DNA of 64,000 nt from Paralithodes platypus (lineage: Eukaryota; Arthropoda; Malacostraca; Decapoda; Lithodidae). The notes below the pieces were generated by a model that did no database searches, was not told where the DNA came from, and was given only the letters and a program-made list of their open reading frames with translations. The stretch is taken from positions 28,564,061 through 28,628,060 of the forward strand of contig CM064501.1 in assembly GCA_032716605.1 (NCBI GenBank). The letters run 5' to 3'. Each line of letters opens with the position of its first letter. Position 1 is the first letter of the stretch. Shown piece by piece: positions 51,984 through 64,000 of the stretch. The position numbers and the translations under genes were made by a program.

Positions 51984-53781
51984 TGGTAGAGGGTGATGGT
52001 GTGGTGAAAGTATGGAAATAACATTTTTAGTAGCTTAGCTGTAAAGAGTAGGGGGAAGGCAAAGATCTCATCCATAAGGAATGGAGAGCGGTAAGAATAA
52101 ACAGGGTATTTGGAATAACAGTGATAAGCAGAGAAGAAGTAAAAAGAAGCAATCACTAGACTTAAAATGGGCAAAGCTGGCTGAACATCCCTGGTGAAAT
52201 GCTGAGAGTGGAGGATAAGAAGCTGTTTTGGGGGGGGTTTTTTTTTGTGGACATAATGCATAGGTTATGTAAATTAGCATGGGAAAAGGAAAGTGTACCC
52301 AGAGGACTGGAGGAAAGCAGTGGTAGTAACCCTTGTACAAAGGAAGGTAAGTAAGAAGAGTGTAAGAATTATAGGGTAATTACTTGCTTAGCATAACCTG
52401 GAAAGTGTACACGCAAGAGTAGTAACACAGAGGCTACAGAAGACAACGGATGACAAAATAGGCGAGGAACAGGGAGGTTTCAGAAAGGGCAGGGGCTGCG
52501 TTGACCAGATAGCCTCAATGCCATTGTTGGTAGTGAAGTATCTGGCCCAAAACAGAAAAATCTATGCAGCATTCATGGATTTGGAAAAAGCCTAACAAAT
52601 TAGACTGGGAGCGCCTGTGGGTTCTGTGATCAGTATATGGTGTGGGAGGAAAGTTGCTAATGGCAGTAAAATCTTTTTATAGGAATGCAATGGCAAATGT
52701 GAAGGTAGGGGATAAGTTAAGTGAAAGTTTTGAGGTTAATGTAGGTGTAAGACAGGGATGTGTCATGCCAGCTTGGTTGTTCAATATATACATGGAAGGA
52801 GTGATTAGGGAATGTAGGGCTGTATCAATGGGTGTGGGAGCTAGACTGGAATCAGAGGGAAGAACATGGAAGATTTTTACATGCCTATATGCCGACGATG
52901 CAGTCCTGTTGGCGGAAAATGCTGAAGAACTTCAGAGAGTGGTCACTGACTTTGACAGGGTATGTGAAAAGCGAAAGTTAAAGGTCAATGTAGGGAAATG
53001 TAAGGTAATGGTGTTTGAGAGAAGAATGCATGAAACCATAGATTTTAAGGAAAAATATAGAATCATGAAAGAACACAAGAAAAGTTGTAAAATAAAATTG
53101 AAAAATGAAGTACTAGAAGAGGTTGAAAGTTTCAAGTATTTGGGAGCTGTACTATGCAAATATGGTAAAATGGAGAGTGAGATAAAAGAGAGAAAAATGC
53201 AAGGGAGAAAAGTGATTGGAGAACTTGATAGTATTCTCAAAGGAAGAATGGTTAGCCAGGAAGTCAAAAAGTCACTGAGAAACAGTGTGCTGCTCCCAAC
53301 ACTCTCGTATGGAAGCGAGACATGGACGCCAAGTGACGAGGACCTCTTCAAACTGAGAGCTGTGGAGATGAGCTTTTTCAGAATGGCAGCTGGCATGAAT
53401 AGGCTAGATGGGCCAAGTAATAGGGAAGTGTACGAGTCCTTTGGAATGGAAGAGCAGGCTTTGGGCATTGATTGTGGTGTGGTTGAGTGGATAAAGAGAA
53501 GTACTTTGAGGTGGTATGGTCATGTTCAGAGAATGGATGAAGACAGAATGCCAAGAAAGATATATGGGAGCCAGGTGAGTGGAACCGCTAGTAGTGGAAG
53601 ACCACCTATGGTATGGGAAAAGATAGTGGAAACAAATATTGAAGAAAAACTTCCACGTAGTGGAAGGGGCATTGTGGCATGGGCAGGGGAGGCATGTCTT
53701 GACAAAGTAGCTTGGAGACGTTTCTGTCATGGCAATCCTCTAGTGGGGGTTTCCCAGGGGGAAACAAGGCGTCGGACATGA
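51984..53781 (+). pseudogene. RTE-like LINE, second copy
   Basis: The 5' part (51984-52640) is crowded with single-base insertions and deletions relative to 29751-30400, including a G9T9 run near 52230, and has no open frame. From 52642 the frame is open for 379 residues: VNVGVRQGCVMPAWLFN, catalytic YADDAVLLAE, FFRMAAGMNRLDGPS, LRWYGHVQRMDEDRMPRK, GRPPMVWEK. The FRMAAG segment, damaged in the first copy, is intact here. The first Met is internal. Confidence 0.85.
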
Positions 53782-55022
53782 TGATGATTATGAAGAATTC
53801 ATCGTAATAAGCGGTGTATTCAAATGATGAATAATTAAATAACAGACTCTATGCAAGGCTAGAATTCCTAGACGAGAAGAATCAGAATTATCTACATCAG
53901 TAATCAAATGAACATCAATAATAGTTCATATAATAATTACAATAACGCTTAAGTAAACGAGCGTAAAATTAGGATCTCGGGAAGCAAATATATATCAATA
54001 ATTAATAATAAATCTTCTCAACGAGGGGAGACTGAGAAAAATCAAATGTGAAATTGAGCGTAGGTTCTAGGTAACAGGTTATTATTAGTAAGGGAATAAG
54101 TACACGAAATACACTTCGACCTCAACTTGTAACATACATAACAGAATAACATATACAAGGAAAATCTGTGAGTAAGTGGCTAGGTGAATTAATTAACACG
54201 AGTATGTTACGTATGCACATAACGTTTTAGAAGAGTTATGAAGCAAAATGAACACTAGATCTTAGGCACAGATCTACACATGAATTATAATAAGATTCAG
54301 AAGGATTAACACATACGCAATGAATAAGGATCTTGGACACAGATCTACATAGAATCGTAGCACTATAAAAATCAAAGATCTTACCTATACTTTGACAACA
54401 ATAATCACAACATAAGATATTCAGAGACACTTAGGGAAATTTGGGAGGGTAGAGAGCAAGTCTGGCCGACGTGGAACGTAGGGCAGTGGAGCAGCACTTC
54501 AGGATGAACGGCATCTTACAATCAGGACTTCAGGGTCCAGACTTCAGCAGGTACTTCAGCACACTCTCAGGGCAGGGGGAAGGGCTAGGCAAGTGTCCAC
54601 TGCTGATGGATGTCCCGTTCTTTACAGAGTTAGGGGCATTACCTCAGTGAATGTTTGCATACATTCTCACTCATTCTTTGAGGTTATGTTGGACTTAATT
54701 AATTCTTGCCTCACACTTGCAGGAGTTCAACGCAATAGGGATATTGTGAATATGTTGTGATCGAGTTGTGAGGTTTAATACTTGTCGTAGAAATACATAA
54801 TGGCTGTTTATATTGGTACATGTATAATAGGTAGTTTATTTATGACTTAGGTACTAGTTACTTAGCCTAATAATTGAGCAATCTTACTTATATGGATTAT
54901 TCCATAATCCAAACTCCTAGACAAACTTTATTGTAGCTCGCCTATTAGTTGTTTTTCACCGAGGGTTCTGATATCTCCAGGTTCGTCAAAACTCGCCCTC
55001 CTGCCTAAGTCCATTTATACCT
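53782..55022 (-). repeat. Element B leader, duplicated copy
   Basis: It repeats 31534-32768 almost base for base, starting with the LINE target duplication TTATGAAGAAT and ending with ACCT (55019-55022) before A3. No gene. Confidence 0.85.
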
Positions 55023-56876
55023 TGTTACGAACTGGCACTCGGGTACACAAGGACTCTCAATCAGGACTCGAATACGGCTCGCTGCCACAACGGAAACACA
55101 CGATCCCAACCCCTGAGTACTGCCAGCCGAACAAAAAACACCAATTCCCTCCAGAGTTCAATCTGCTATAACGGGGTATACAAGAACTCGGTACTAGTGT
55201 TCAACAACAGACTAATAAAGAGACAGGAATTATCTAGTCTGGTCAACAATCAAACAATGAAGTAAGAAACAACAACACCAAAGAATAGTGTTGGCCGAAG
55301 CCGAAGTAATCCACCCTTGACTAAGAACTTAAGAAGTCCTCCACCCTCTACTTCGGATCGGCACTATTACGTTACGTTAATTAATAGTCCTTAAGCATCG
55401 AGCAAGGAATCTTCTGAAAAAAGTTAGATGCTTCTCGGATGCTCGTAAGAAGTACGTATCGGATTTTGAACAGTAATTCAATAAGCAAAAACACTGGCAA
55501 TTAAATACTATTAAAGGTTTAAATTGGCATAAGAATAATTAAAAGAATATGCAATAGTAAATGGCAAACATTAAAAAGAAGTACTCCGCAAATGCAACGG
55601 CAATAGCCTACTCGGATTGTGCTCGTGGGCCATTAATCACTAAAGTAGCCAAGCTTGCAACACATGAAATCAATAGTGCATAAACAATATCATACATAAG
55701 GAAAGCTTCAATACTATTCTGTATCTACTAATCGAGTAAAGTCTAGCTGGGGTACTGTGGGCAAAAGGTAGCAGTGACTGAGCAAAAACGTCTTGTAGCC
55801 TAGCGAAGTCCTCACAACTGTTTAAAGTATTAAGTTAAAACTAACAAGTGCACTTTGAGAAATCCAGATCCCTTGTATCTGGTTTTCTCCCGGCTCCTTG
55901 ACAAAGTAAAAACAAACTGTTAATAAAATACAGGGTGGTTAGGCTCTTGCCCTCATGCACTGTAAATTATTAACTCAACACAGTCAGCTGCGAAGACAAC
56001 CTAGGCTTCACTGAACCGAAACGAGTATGCAGGTTTATCGCTTAACCACTGCATCAAACAACAACTCGTAACACAGAAAAGCCTTACCCCAGTCTAGCAT
56101 TACCTAGACCAGCAGAAAACAGGAATAATAATAATAATACACAGGGAAATGCATATACAAGTGCAACAAACATAAATCAATCCTATTCTAAGTTAACCCT
56201 TCCAAAATAGGCTATCTAATAGGCAAGTATCTCGTGAGAACTCAAGCGATAATACGTTGGCTGACTAGCTCTGCACCAACGGGACCATGGAAGTTAAACA
56301 GGCAGGGAAAAGAGGAGATAAGAATGTAAGGTAGTAGAGAAAGTTCACATCAGTCAGAAGAATATATATAGTTAGCAAGGGAAATGAGAAGTCGCTCTGC
56401 CTAATGAGTTCTCATGAAAAAATGCTAGACTTCCCTTTTTATACCCGGCCCTCTAGTGAGCCCAACGTGAACTACTAAGGACCGCCCACTGACAACCATT
56501 ACGTAATTTCTCTCTCTCCTCTGGGATAGACAAAGGCTCCCCTAGCACTGAGGGGAGGGGGAGGGGGGAGTGCTAGTGAGTTAGGCCCACCTCCCGCCTG
56601 GCGCACCCACTGACCCCCAACGGTGGCTGTTTCTCTTCCCATCATTACAAATAAGTTTTACACACAATACTTATAACTAATGATATAAAATAGAACTCGT
56701 TGACTCAGATGAAAACAAAATACATATTCATAATACTTATAGTACAACGGCTCACATGAACTAAGTTAGGAAACTCTACATAGACTACAGCCAAAGTTCC
56801 TGCCCTGACGATCCTAGCGAGAGTGGGGCATGACTAGGCGTTCTGTACAGCATGCTCACACTGGACATGCGTCACA
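55023..56876 (-). repeat. Gypsy A3 3' LTR
   Basis: 1854 bp. It shares with the A2 3' LTR variants that differ from both 5' LTRs (ACAAGGACTC, GGAATTATC, GTGCTCGTGG, CCTTGTATCTGG). Confidence 0.92.
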
Positions 56877-56887
56877 CCTCCCCCAAG
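56877..56887 (-). promoter_or_regulatory. Gypsy A3 polypurine tract
   Basis: CTTGGGGGAGG on the minus strand directly abuts the 3' LTR, as in A2. 56888-57272 is the 3' untranslated region. Confidence 0.8.
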
Positions 56888-57272
56888 ATTTTACTTGCTC
56901 AACCCTGAGCTAAAATCTGACAAACACAGAACCCCATCAAGCCCCTCACACCCAGCGACCGCATGGCACTAAAACAAAGCTGAGTTTATCACCAAAACAC
57001 ATCTTATTATTAAAACAAAAATTCACATTTTATAACTCCTCCCAACAATAGCAAAAAGACACAATATCATGCTCCCAGAGCGAGCTTACAGCAGCTCAGC
57101 CGTTTGATAGTTCGTGGACTACTCAAACTCTATAGGCTATGACAAACTTATACGATTACCTATATAAAAAAAAAGAGTTTTTATATGATTTTTATATTTT
57201 AATATGTTTTTCCCGGCTGCACTATAAGGGCAGCCTATTTTCCTCCATTCAAACCCACACACCTGTGATAGC

Positions 57273-58840
57273 CTACGACTGCTCATGCACCCTTGATAAA
57301 CAATCCGCGATCACATTGTCACATCCAGCAATATGACGGATGTCCAGGTTATACTCCTGCAACATCAAAGACCACCTGGTCAGTCTCATATTGCGATTGT
57401 GAAATTGATTCAGGAATCTCAAAGGGTGATGATCAGTGTAGATAACCACGACTGGGCCATAGGCTGGAACATACACCTCGAAGTGCCTGAGCGACAGCAC
57501 AATCGCCAGTAATTCCTTTTCTATTGTAGAATAGTTCTTTTGTGCAGCATTGAACTTCTTAGAAAAGAAACTTACTGGGTGTTCCACACCTTCATTGTCT
57601 GTCTGTAGCAAGACGGCACCAGCCCCTACACCACTAGCATATGTTGCCAGCTGAAAAGGCCTGTTAAAGTCTGGGGCCCTGAGTATCGGGTGAGTACATA
57701 GCAAATGTTTCACCAAAGTGAAAGCCTTTTCACACTCAGGTGCCCACAAAAACTTTTTGTCTTTAGATAACAAATCTGTGAGAGGTGCCAACACCGTTGA
57801 GTAACCTTTTATGAAGCGTCTGTAGTAGCCTATCATACCCAAGAATCTCATAATCTGCTTCTTGGTTGTTGGGTGCGGAAATTTATTGATAGCCTGTACC
57901 TTGTTCTGAGGAGGGCACACCTGTCCCCTTCCCACTACAAACCCAAGGTACTGCACAGTGGCTTTTACGAAGTCACACTTTGCCAAATTTACTACCAGAC
58001 CTGCTTCACTAAGTTTCCGGAACAAGGTCTCAAGGTGCTCACAATGGCTCTCAAAGTCGTCATCATAAATGATTACATCGTCCAAATATACGGTGCAATT
58101 TGGAATGTCCTTTACAATTTCATTCATCAGGTTCTGAAACGTTGCTGGTGCATTCTTAAGTCCGTAAGGCATAACATTGCACCGGTAGGTACTCCCGTCC
58201 ACAACAAAACCACATACCTCTTTAGCACGCTCGGACAAAGGTACTTGCCAGTAACCTTTTACTAAATCTACTTTAGACAAAAAACGAACATTACCAATTT
58301 TGTCAACACTATCATCAACCCGAGGAAGAGGATATGGGTTAGTTGGAGTCAAACCGTTTAACCTACGGAAATCAATACAAAAGCGTACCTTGCCATCTGG
58401 CTTAGGCTGCAGTGTTACGGGGGAAGTCCACTTAACTGTGCCTTTCTCTATCAACCCTCTACCGAGCATATACTCCAACTCATCCCTCAGAGCTGGTAGT
58501 TTTATGGGGGGCACACGGTACTGGATTGACTTAAAGGGTAGATGGTCCCCCACGTCAACATCATGCATAGCCTGAGTAGTGAGGCCTGGGTGTTCAGCAA
58601 ATACAGTGGGGTATGAACCGAACAACTGACGGATAGCATCAAACTGCGGCTCAGGCAAATGAGCTATAGCCTCGTCAGCCCTAAGGCTCGAGTTCCCCGC
58701 CCACTGATCCGCTGAAACATGTTGATCCAAGCTATCCTCCTCTGAAGTTTGACTGTCCCCCTCTCCTTCTCCACCACGGCCGCAACAAGCCAACACAGGG
58801 ACAGTGAGAGGCTCAGAGGGGCGCCTCACATACTCTTTAA
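57273..58840 (-). CDS. Gypsy A3 reverse transcriptase and RNase H
   Basis: Nearly identical to the A2 protein (a handful of substitutions, for example SERAKE for SEHAKE). The open frame extends to 59000, again with 54 MITE-derived residues at the start. YLDDVIIY is intact, and the RNase H TYAS (Asp to Tyr) change is the same as in A2. The stop directly after LSRVHEQS confirms that no integrase follows RNase H in this family. Confidence 0.9.
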
Positions 58841-59320
58841 CACTTAACTGTCGGCGCGCAACATAAGTCGAGTATAATAAATCTGGACTATCTGGCGGCG
58901 CTCGACATAGGTCGTGTGGCAATTTCAGCACGTAATGTTGCTGAGAGAGAGAGACAAGTGGTGGCAGGAGAGTAGCGAGCGTATGACTGCTCCAGACCAC
59001 CGCGGCGAACCTACTGACACTAATCCCACCTCCTCCCTCCCTCTCTCACTCGCTACATTCGGAATTGTATGGGGAAAGTGCCTAATTACATGCTTTTTGC
59101 ACTCGCGTTGCGCGGTTGTTGCAAGAAAACTAGCCATCATAAAAGGATCGTTATGGTGTCATTGGAAAGCTCTATTTATGCCCTTTCAGGGATAGATACT
59201 TGTTTTACGCTCTGGGTCTTATTTAGGCATGAAAATGATCACGTAAACAGCCCTATTTTGGCTAAAAACACCCCGCTGGGCGGTACATATAAATAAACCG
59301 CCTAGCCCGCTAATAAGGTG
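58841..59320. mobile_element. piggyBac-like MITE, 480 bp, between IN and RT of A3
   Basis: TTAA at 58837-58840 and 59321-59324. Same site and orientation as 36590-37069, from which it differs at few positions (first bases CACTTAACTG against CCCTTAACTG). Confidence 0.85.
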
Positions 59321-61401
59321 TTAATAAGGTTCACGTGACATAACTGGTTCTTTTTCCTCTTGTCTGGAGTGGCAACAAGGTAATCTAAGTCTGAAATTTT
59401 TTCTACAATTTTATAAGGTCCAGTGTACTTCGCAGAGAGGGGGTTACCAACCAAAGGCAACAAAATTAATACCTCTTGTCCTACAGTGAACTTCCGGAGC
59501 CTCACTTTGCGATCATACCTGTCCTTCATCAAAGCTTGTGATTCTGTCAAATTTCTACCTGCCATCTCCAGACTCTTAAGCATGCGCCCACGGCTTTCAA
59601 GCACATACTTTAATAATGGACAAGGCTGCACAGTCCCCTCCCAAATTTCTTTCAGCATGTTAAGGGGGCCCCTGACACGGTGTCCAAAAATCAGCTCGTT
59701 TGGACTAAATCCCAGGCTCTCAACAGGTACCTCCCGAGCAGCAAACAGCACATAAGGCAATCCAAGATCCCAATCCATACCGTTGTCAGCACAATAACAC
59801 CTGAGCATGCTTTTAAGTGTAGCATGTCACCGCTCAAGTACCCCTGGACTCTCAGGGTGATACGCTGACGATACTACTGCTCGTATCCCATGCTGTTGCA
59901 TTGTTTGCTTGAACATGTTGGAGGTGAAATTAGATCCCTGATCAGACTGAATCTCCTCCGGGTACCCGTACCTTGAGAAGTACCACAACAAGTTACTGAC
60001 TACCGTCTTAGCCATTCCATTTTTCATAGGGTATGCATCGGCGTATCTAGTGGCAACATCCATTATGGTTAACAAACATTTATTTCCAGCCTTAGTGGGA
60101 GGGAGTGGACCAACCATGTCAACAATAATTTTACTAAAGGGTGGCCCAATCACAGGAATAGGGTGTAACGGAGCCTTAGGAATAACTTGGTTCGGTTTCC
60201 CGACACGTTGACTAATATCACATGAGTTTATCCATGACTGCACATGAGACTTCATCCCCGGCCACCAAAACAATTTCCCCAAAGCCGCCACCGTTTTTCT
60301 CACCCCCAGATGTCCTGCCAGTGGTATGTCATGCGCCAACCTCAGTAGGCTATCCCTACACTCCCGTGGCACCACCAACTGGTCCACTACTCCGGACCCC
60401 TTTTGCCAACTACGTTTAGGGTCTTGAAAACGCCTATAGAGGATGCCTTCTAAATAAAAAAAATCTCCTGGCTGTGCATCGCCGTCATTGTCGAGCTCTA
60501 CAGCTCCATTAGCACACGTTTGGAGCTCAGGGTCCTCTAGTTGCAACCGACGTATAGCTGAGGGTGCCAAGCGATCTAACTGCTCCCGGAGCAATGCATG
60601 ACCTTCCCCGATACTGGGCTGCTCCCTCTGTCTCTCTCGATGTACATAACGTTGCTGTCGTGGAGACTCGTCATGCCCAGCCTCGTCACTCTCGATGACA
60701 GGCCCAGGGGCTACTCCAGAATTAAGTAATGGTGCTAATACTGAATCACCCAGGAGAGCCGCCGAGTCAAAACTCTTAAAACCAACTCCAGCTTTAGCCT
60801 CCTCCTGTTGATCGTTCCTCCGCTGGTCTGAAGACGGAGGACTAGGCTGTGACACTTTAGCTGCCCGAGCTCGGGTGACAACACACGCCATGGGTTGTGT
60901 CTGGCACCGCTCGACCCACTCTTGCTCTTCCCTACTCACGTCGGCCGGCCTCTCGGCAACGACTAAGGGTAGAACCTCAGAAGCGGGCATTGCAAAGTCG
61001 TTGCCGAGAAGAAGGTCGACGCCCTCCACTGGCAGTTTCTCCACAATCCCGACATCCAATTCACGTGCCACACCATCCACCTCCACCTCCAACCGCACCA
61101 GCGGGTATGACCGAGTTGCATTAATACCCTGCACCACTACCACCCGAGCCGCGTTTATAGGGTAGCCAGTCAAGTTTTTCATCAGAGTCTGGGAAGCACC
61201 TGTATCACGCAAGACCTCTACTCCATGCTTGCGCCCCGCCCACATCACGCAACCCCGCCCTCTATAGTCGCAAAAAACATCCTGAGCAGGGTTCGAGCCT
61301 CCCAGGTGCTTCTGCATTGGCTGTGCCTCAGCCTCTGACGAACTGCCCCGGGCAAACTCAGATGACTTCGGAGACACACCAATGTTGCAGGCCAAAGACA
61401 C
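59321..61401 (-). pseudogene. Gypsy A3 protease, linker and integrase
   Basis: A single frame runs from the protease (LRDTGASQTL, VDLLLGNDF) through the linker into integrase without the frameshift of A2. This shows that protease and integrase are fused in frame in this family. Integrase has the same HHCC Cys-to-Ser change (SCDIS) and the DDE Asp residues. The frame stops at GVLER because the next Trp codon is TGA (59826-59828). The remaining part (59302-59808) is open and carries the GPY/F module. The apparent Met at 61401 is internal; the 19-bp deletion near 61427 separates it from gag. Confidence 0.88.
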
Positions 61402-61429
61402 AGTTGCTGTAGGTGGTTTGCTAGGACCT

Positions 61430-62812
61430 TTTTATGACAATGATAACACTCCAACTCCCCTTTGGGCTTTCCTTGGTACTGGGAAGGGCCCGGCCCCTTC
61501 TTAAATGGTACGGTGCTAGTCTTGTGGTCAGTCTTGGTATCATGGCTCTTGTACTTGTTTGCATAAGGTATATCACTAACTCGGGGGGGTGTGGCGTCAC
61601 GCCCCTTGTTACCTGCCTCACTACGCTGGGCAGACCCGCACCCACGAATTAGTGATAGCCGGAGGTCAGCCATCTCAGCTGCCTCCTGTAGAGTTTTTGG
61701 GTTCTTTTCTTTAATAGTTAAAGTCATTTCTGCACCAGTACACTTATAAAACTGCTCGAGCAGAAACAGCTCAGTCAACTGTTCTGCCGTCTCAGCTTTC
61801 TCAGAACGTGTCCAGTTTTTAAGTGCATCTTTTAAGTCCCGGGCATGTTCAAGAAAGGTCGCCTCCCTAGTCTTTGTAACACCCCGAAACTTCAATCGAT
61901 ATGTTTCCGGTTGCAACTCGTATGCCCGTAGGACAGCTCTCATCAATTCTGGGTAGTCAATGCAAGACTCTAAAGGCAGTGCATCATAAGCCTTCAGACC
62001 CTTACCCGTAAGTCTTGAGGAGACTAGAGCTGCCCACTTCTCTTCAGGCCAATTATGCTCCCTACACTTCTTCTCAAAACGATTACAAAATTCTGTGACT
62101 TCAGTTTCACTAAATACCGGCTCCAATTTGACTAAGTGGGCTAAGGACTGTTCTCTTACTTGGCCCTCACGGCCCATCCGAGTCCCTGTCGACTCTGCAC
62201 GAGTCTTATCTAAATCTAATTTAGCACAATATTTCTCTGAGTCGTACCTAAGCTCAGCCTCATGCCTCCTGGTCTCATCCTCTTGCCTCCTAACCTCAGT
62301 CTCATGCCTCCTAGTCTCATTCTCCTGCTTCCTAGCCTTAATCTCCTGCTTCCTAGCCTCAATCTTAGCAAGCTCAAGTCTAAATACCATATCTGGAGAC
62401 AGGCAGGAAGAGGGAGCTGCCACTACTGAAGGAGGGGGGGCAAAAACTGGGGAACCACCATGTGCACCACCCGAGGGCACTCCAATCTGCCAATTCTCAT
62501 CCCTCTGTGGGAGAGTGCTAACCTCTGGTAACTGAGTGGACGGCACTGTGGGAGTCGAGTGAGAGGGGATCTGGGGAGGAACCCCCCAAACGCCCTCTCC
62601 TCCGAAACCCCATGTCGCCCACGCAACACCCAGGAAATCAGCTCCCCCTTGGACATCCCTACTACATTGGAAATGCCCAAAACCTTGGCTATCAGGTGCA
62701 AGCCACAAACATCCACCCCAGTCAGCCTCTCCTCCGTCACGTGGTACCGCTTACTCACAAAAACTCGAGCATCCTCCTCACTGGTTACTAACGGCACACC
62801 TTCAAATGACAT
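61430..62812 (-). pseudogene. Gypsy A3 Gag
   Basis: Gag is split over two frames. 62812-62580 gives the true N-terminus (MSFEGVPLVTSEED). After a run of six C (seven in A2) near 62583, the sequence continues in the frame open from 62708 to 61245, with proline-rich spacer, coiled coil (QEIKARKQENETRRHE), capsid and SCAN-like region (ELFLLEQF, NPKTLQEAAEM). It then reaches CYHCHKK, where a 19-bp deletion removes the second half of the CCHC knuckle and shifts the frame. Confidence 0.85.
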
Positions 62813-63038
62813 CTCTCGCTCATCGTCAGTGCTAATGCACTACATACTGAAGTCCACAAAAAAATTCTCGAGACAAAAGTGTTAAGCTTCCTATGCAAGC
62901 ACTAATTACTAAATTAACTGGAGTCTCTTAAATGCTTTACTAATTGCCATACAAAACAAATATTCTTCAATATGCACGCTAAAATACAAACAAACAAATG
63001 TTGTACAACTCTGCAAAAATGTATACTGTTCACAAAAT

Positions 63039-63055
63039 CCTAAGCAAGGTCGCCA
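63039..63055 (-). promoter_or_regulatory. Gypsy A3 primer-binding site
   Basis: TGGCGACCTTGCTTAGG on the minus strand, two bases after the 5' LTR, identical to A2. Confidence 0.7.
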
Positions 63056-63057
63056 TT

Positions 63058-64000
63058 TGTTACGAACTGGCACTCGGGTACACAAGGGCTCTCAATCAGG
63101 ACTCGAATACGGCTCGCTGCCTCAACGGAAACACACGATCCCAACCCCTGAGTACTGCCAGCCGAACAAAAAACACCAATACCCTCCAGAGTTCAATCTG
63201 CTATAACGGGGTATACAAGAACTCGGTACTAGTGTTCAACAACAGACTAATAAAGAGACAGGAATGATCTAGTCTGGTCAACAATCAAACAATGAAGTAA
63301 GAAACAACAACACCAAAGAATAGTGTTGGCCGAAGCCGAAGTAATCCACCCTTGACTAAGAACTTAAGAAGTCCTCCACCCTCTACTTCGGATCGGCACT
63401 ATTACGTTACGTTAATTAAGTCCTTAAGCATCGAGCAAGGAATCTTCTGAAAAAAGTTAGATGCTTCTCGGATGCTCGTAAGAAGTACGTATCGGATTTT
63501 GAACAGTAATTCAATAAGCAAAAACACTGGCAATTAAATACTATTAAAGGTTTAAATTGGCATAAGAATAATTAAAAGAATATGCAATAGTAAATGGCAA
63601 ACATTAAAAAGAAGTACTCCGCAAATGCAACGGCAATAGCCTACTCGGATTGTGCTAGTGGGCCACTAATCACTAAAGTAGCCAAGCTTGCAGCACATGA
63701 AATCAATAGTGCATAAACAATATCATACATAAGGAAAGCTTCAATACTATTCTGTATCTACTAATCGAGTAAAGTCTAGCTGGGGTACTGTGGGCAAAAG
63801 GTAGCAGTGACTGAGCAAAAATGGCTCGTAGCCTAGCGAAGTCCTCACAACTGTTTAAAGTATTACGTTAAAACTAACAAGTGCACTTTGAGAAATCCAG
63901 ATCCCTTATATCTGGTTTTCGCCCGGCTCCTTGACAAAGTAAAAACAAACTGTTAATAAAATACAGGGTGGTTAGGCTCTTGCCCTCACGCACTGTAAAT
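63058..64000 (-). repeat. Gypsy A3 5' LTR, cut by the window
   Basis: The first 943 bases match the A2 5' LTR (40828-41772), including the 5'-specific variants ACAAGGGCTC, GGAATGATC, GTGCTAGTGG and CCTTATATCTGG. Confidence 0.92.

Larger units (their letters stand above)
51984..64000. repeat. 12-kb duplicated block (copy of 29751-41772)
   Basis: It is collinear with 29751-41772 from the first base after the gap to the window end. It includes the RTE-like LINE with its right-hand target duplication, the element B leader, the A2-type insertion at the same ACCT site, and the MITE at the same TTAA. Total lengths differ by about 5 bp. Differences are a few per kilobase, except near the gap. Confidence 0.95.
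55023..64000 (-). mobile_element. Gypsy element A3 (window-truncated)
   Basis: Same structure as A2: 3' LTR (55023-56876), polypurine tract, RT/RNase H, MITE, integrase, protease, gag, primer-binding site (63039-63055) and the start of the 5' LTR (63058-64000, cut by the window). It differs from A2 by separate inactivating changes: a nonsense codon in integrase, a 19-bp deletion in the CCHC knuckle and a 1-base deletion in gag. Confidence 0.92.

Overview
This is eukaryotic repeat-rich DNA with no recognisable host gene. Everything coding-like belongs to retrotransposons: Ty3/Gypsy LTR elements and several non-LTR (LINE) fragments. The rest is microsatellites, minisatellites and small TTAA-flanked DNA elements. 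Dense GA/GT/GATA/GGT microsatellites, long homopolymers and this mix of transposons suggest an arthropod, possibly a decapod crustacean. That is an inference from texture only. Two 100-N scaffold gaps (9568-9667 and 51884-51983) and two near-identical 12-kb blocks show that this is a draft assembly of a difficult region.

Layout. 1-13480: tandem repeats. They include a 30-bp G-run minisatellite (935-1714), a 21-bp minisatellite (6941-7655), a 45-bp minisatellite (7699-9290), an AT/G-rich macro-repeat (9668-11550), GGT/CAC tracts with a long hairpin (12354-12495) and a 190-bp tandem repeat (12909-13462). Between them lie copies of a dispersed repeat, here called D, a tRNA-like SINE and a LINE 3' fragment. 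13861-19301: truncated Gypsy A1 (minus strand). 19302-43011: one old Gypsy element, B (minus strand), carrying later insertions: LINE-X (20490-21610), a nested pair of TTAA elements (24376-25583), an RTE-like LINE (29708-31533) and a complete Gypsy, A2 (32769-42682). 43012-43665: repeat D. 43666-50324: a second broken copy, B', carrying a CR1/L2-like LINE and another TTAA element. 50325-51883: a plus-strand LTR related to family A, cut by the gap. 51984-64000: a near-identical copy of 29751-41772, containing Gypsy A3.

The most interesting system is Gypsy family A. Its pol order is protease, integrase, reverse transcriptase, RNase H, with integrase before reverse transcriptase. This is the Copia-like order known from Gmr1-type Gypsy elements. 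Its Gag carries a region resembling the SCAN domain, which is thought to derive from that lineage. A 480-bp TTAA-flanked, piggyBac-like non-autonomous element sits between integrase and reverse transcriptase in both A2 and A3. The LTRs of A2 and A3 share 5'-specific and 3'-specific variants, so the two copies descend from one insertion duplicated as a block. All copies look inactive (frameshifts, a stop, lost catalytic residues).

All family names come from reading motifs by eye; no database search was made.
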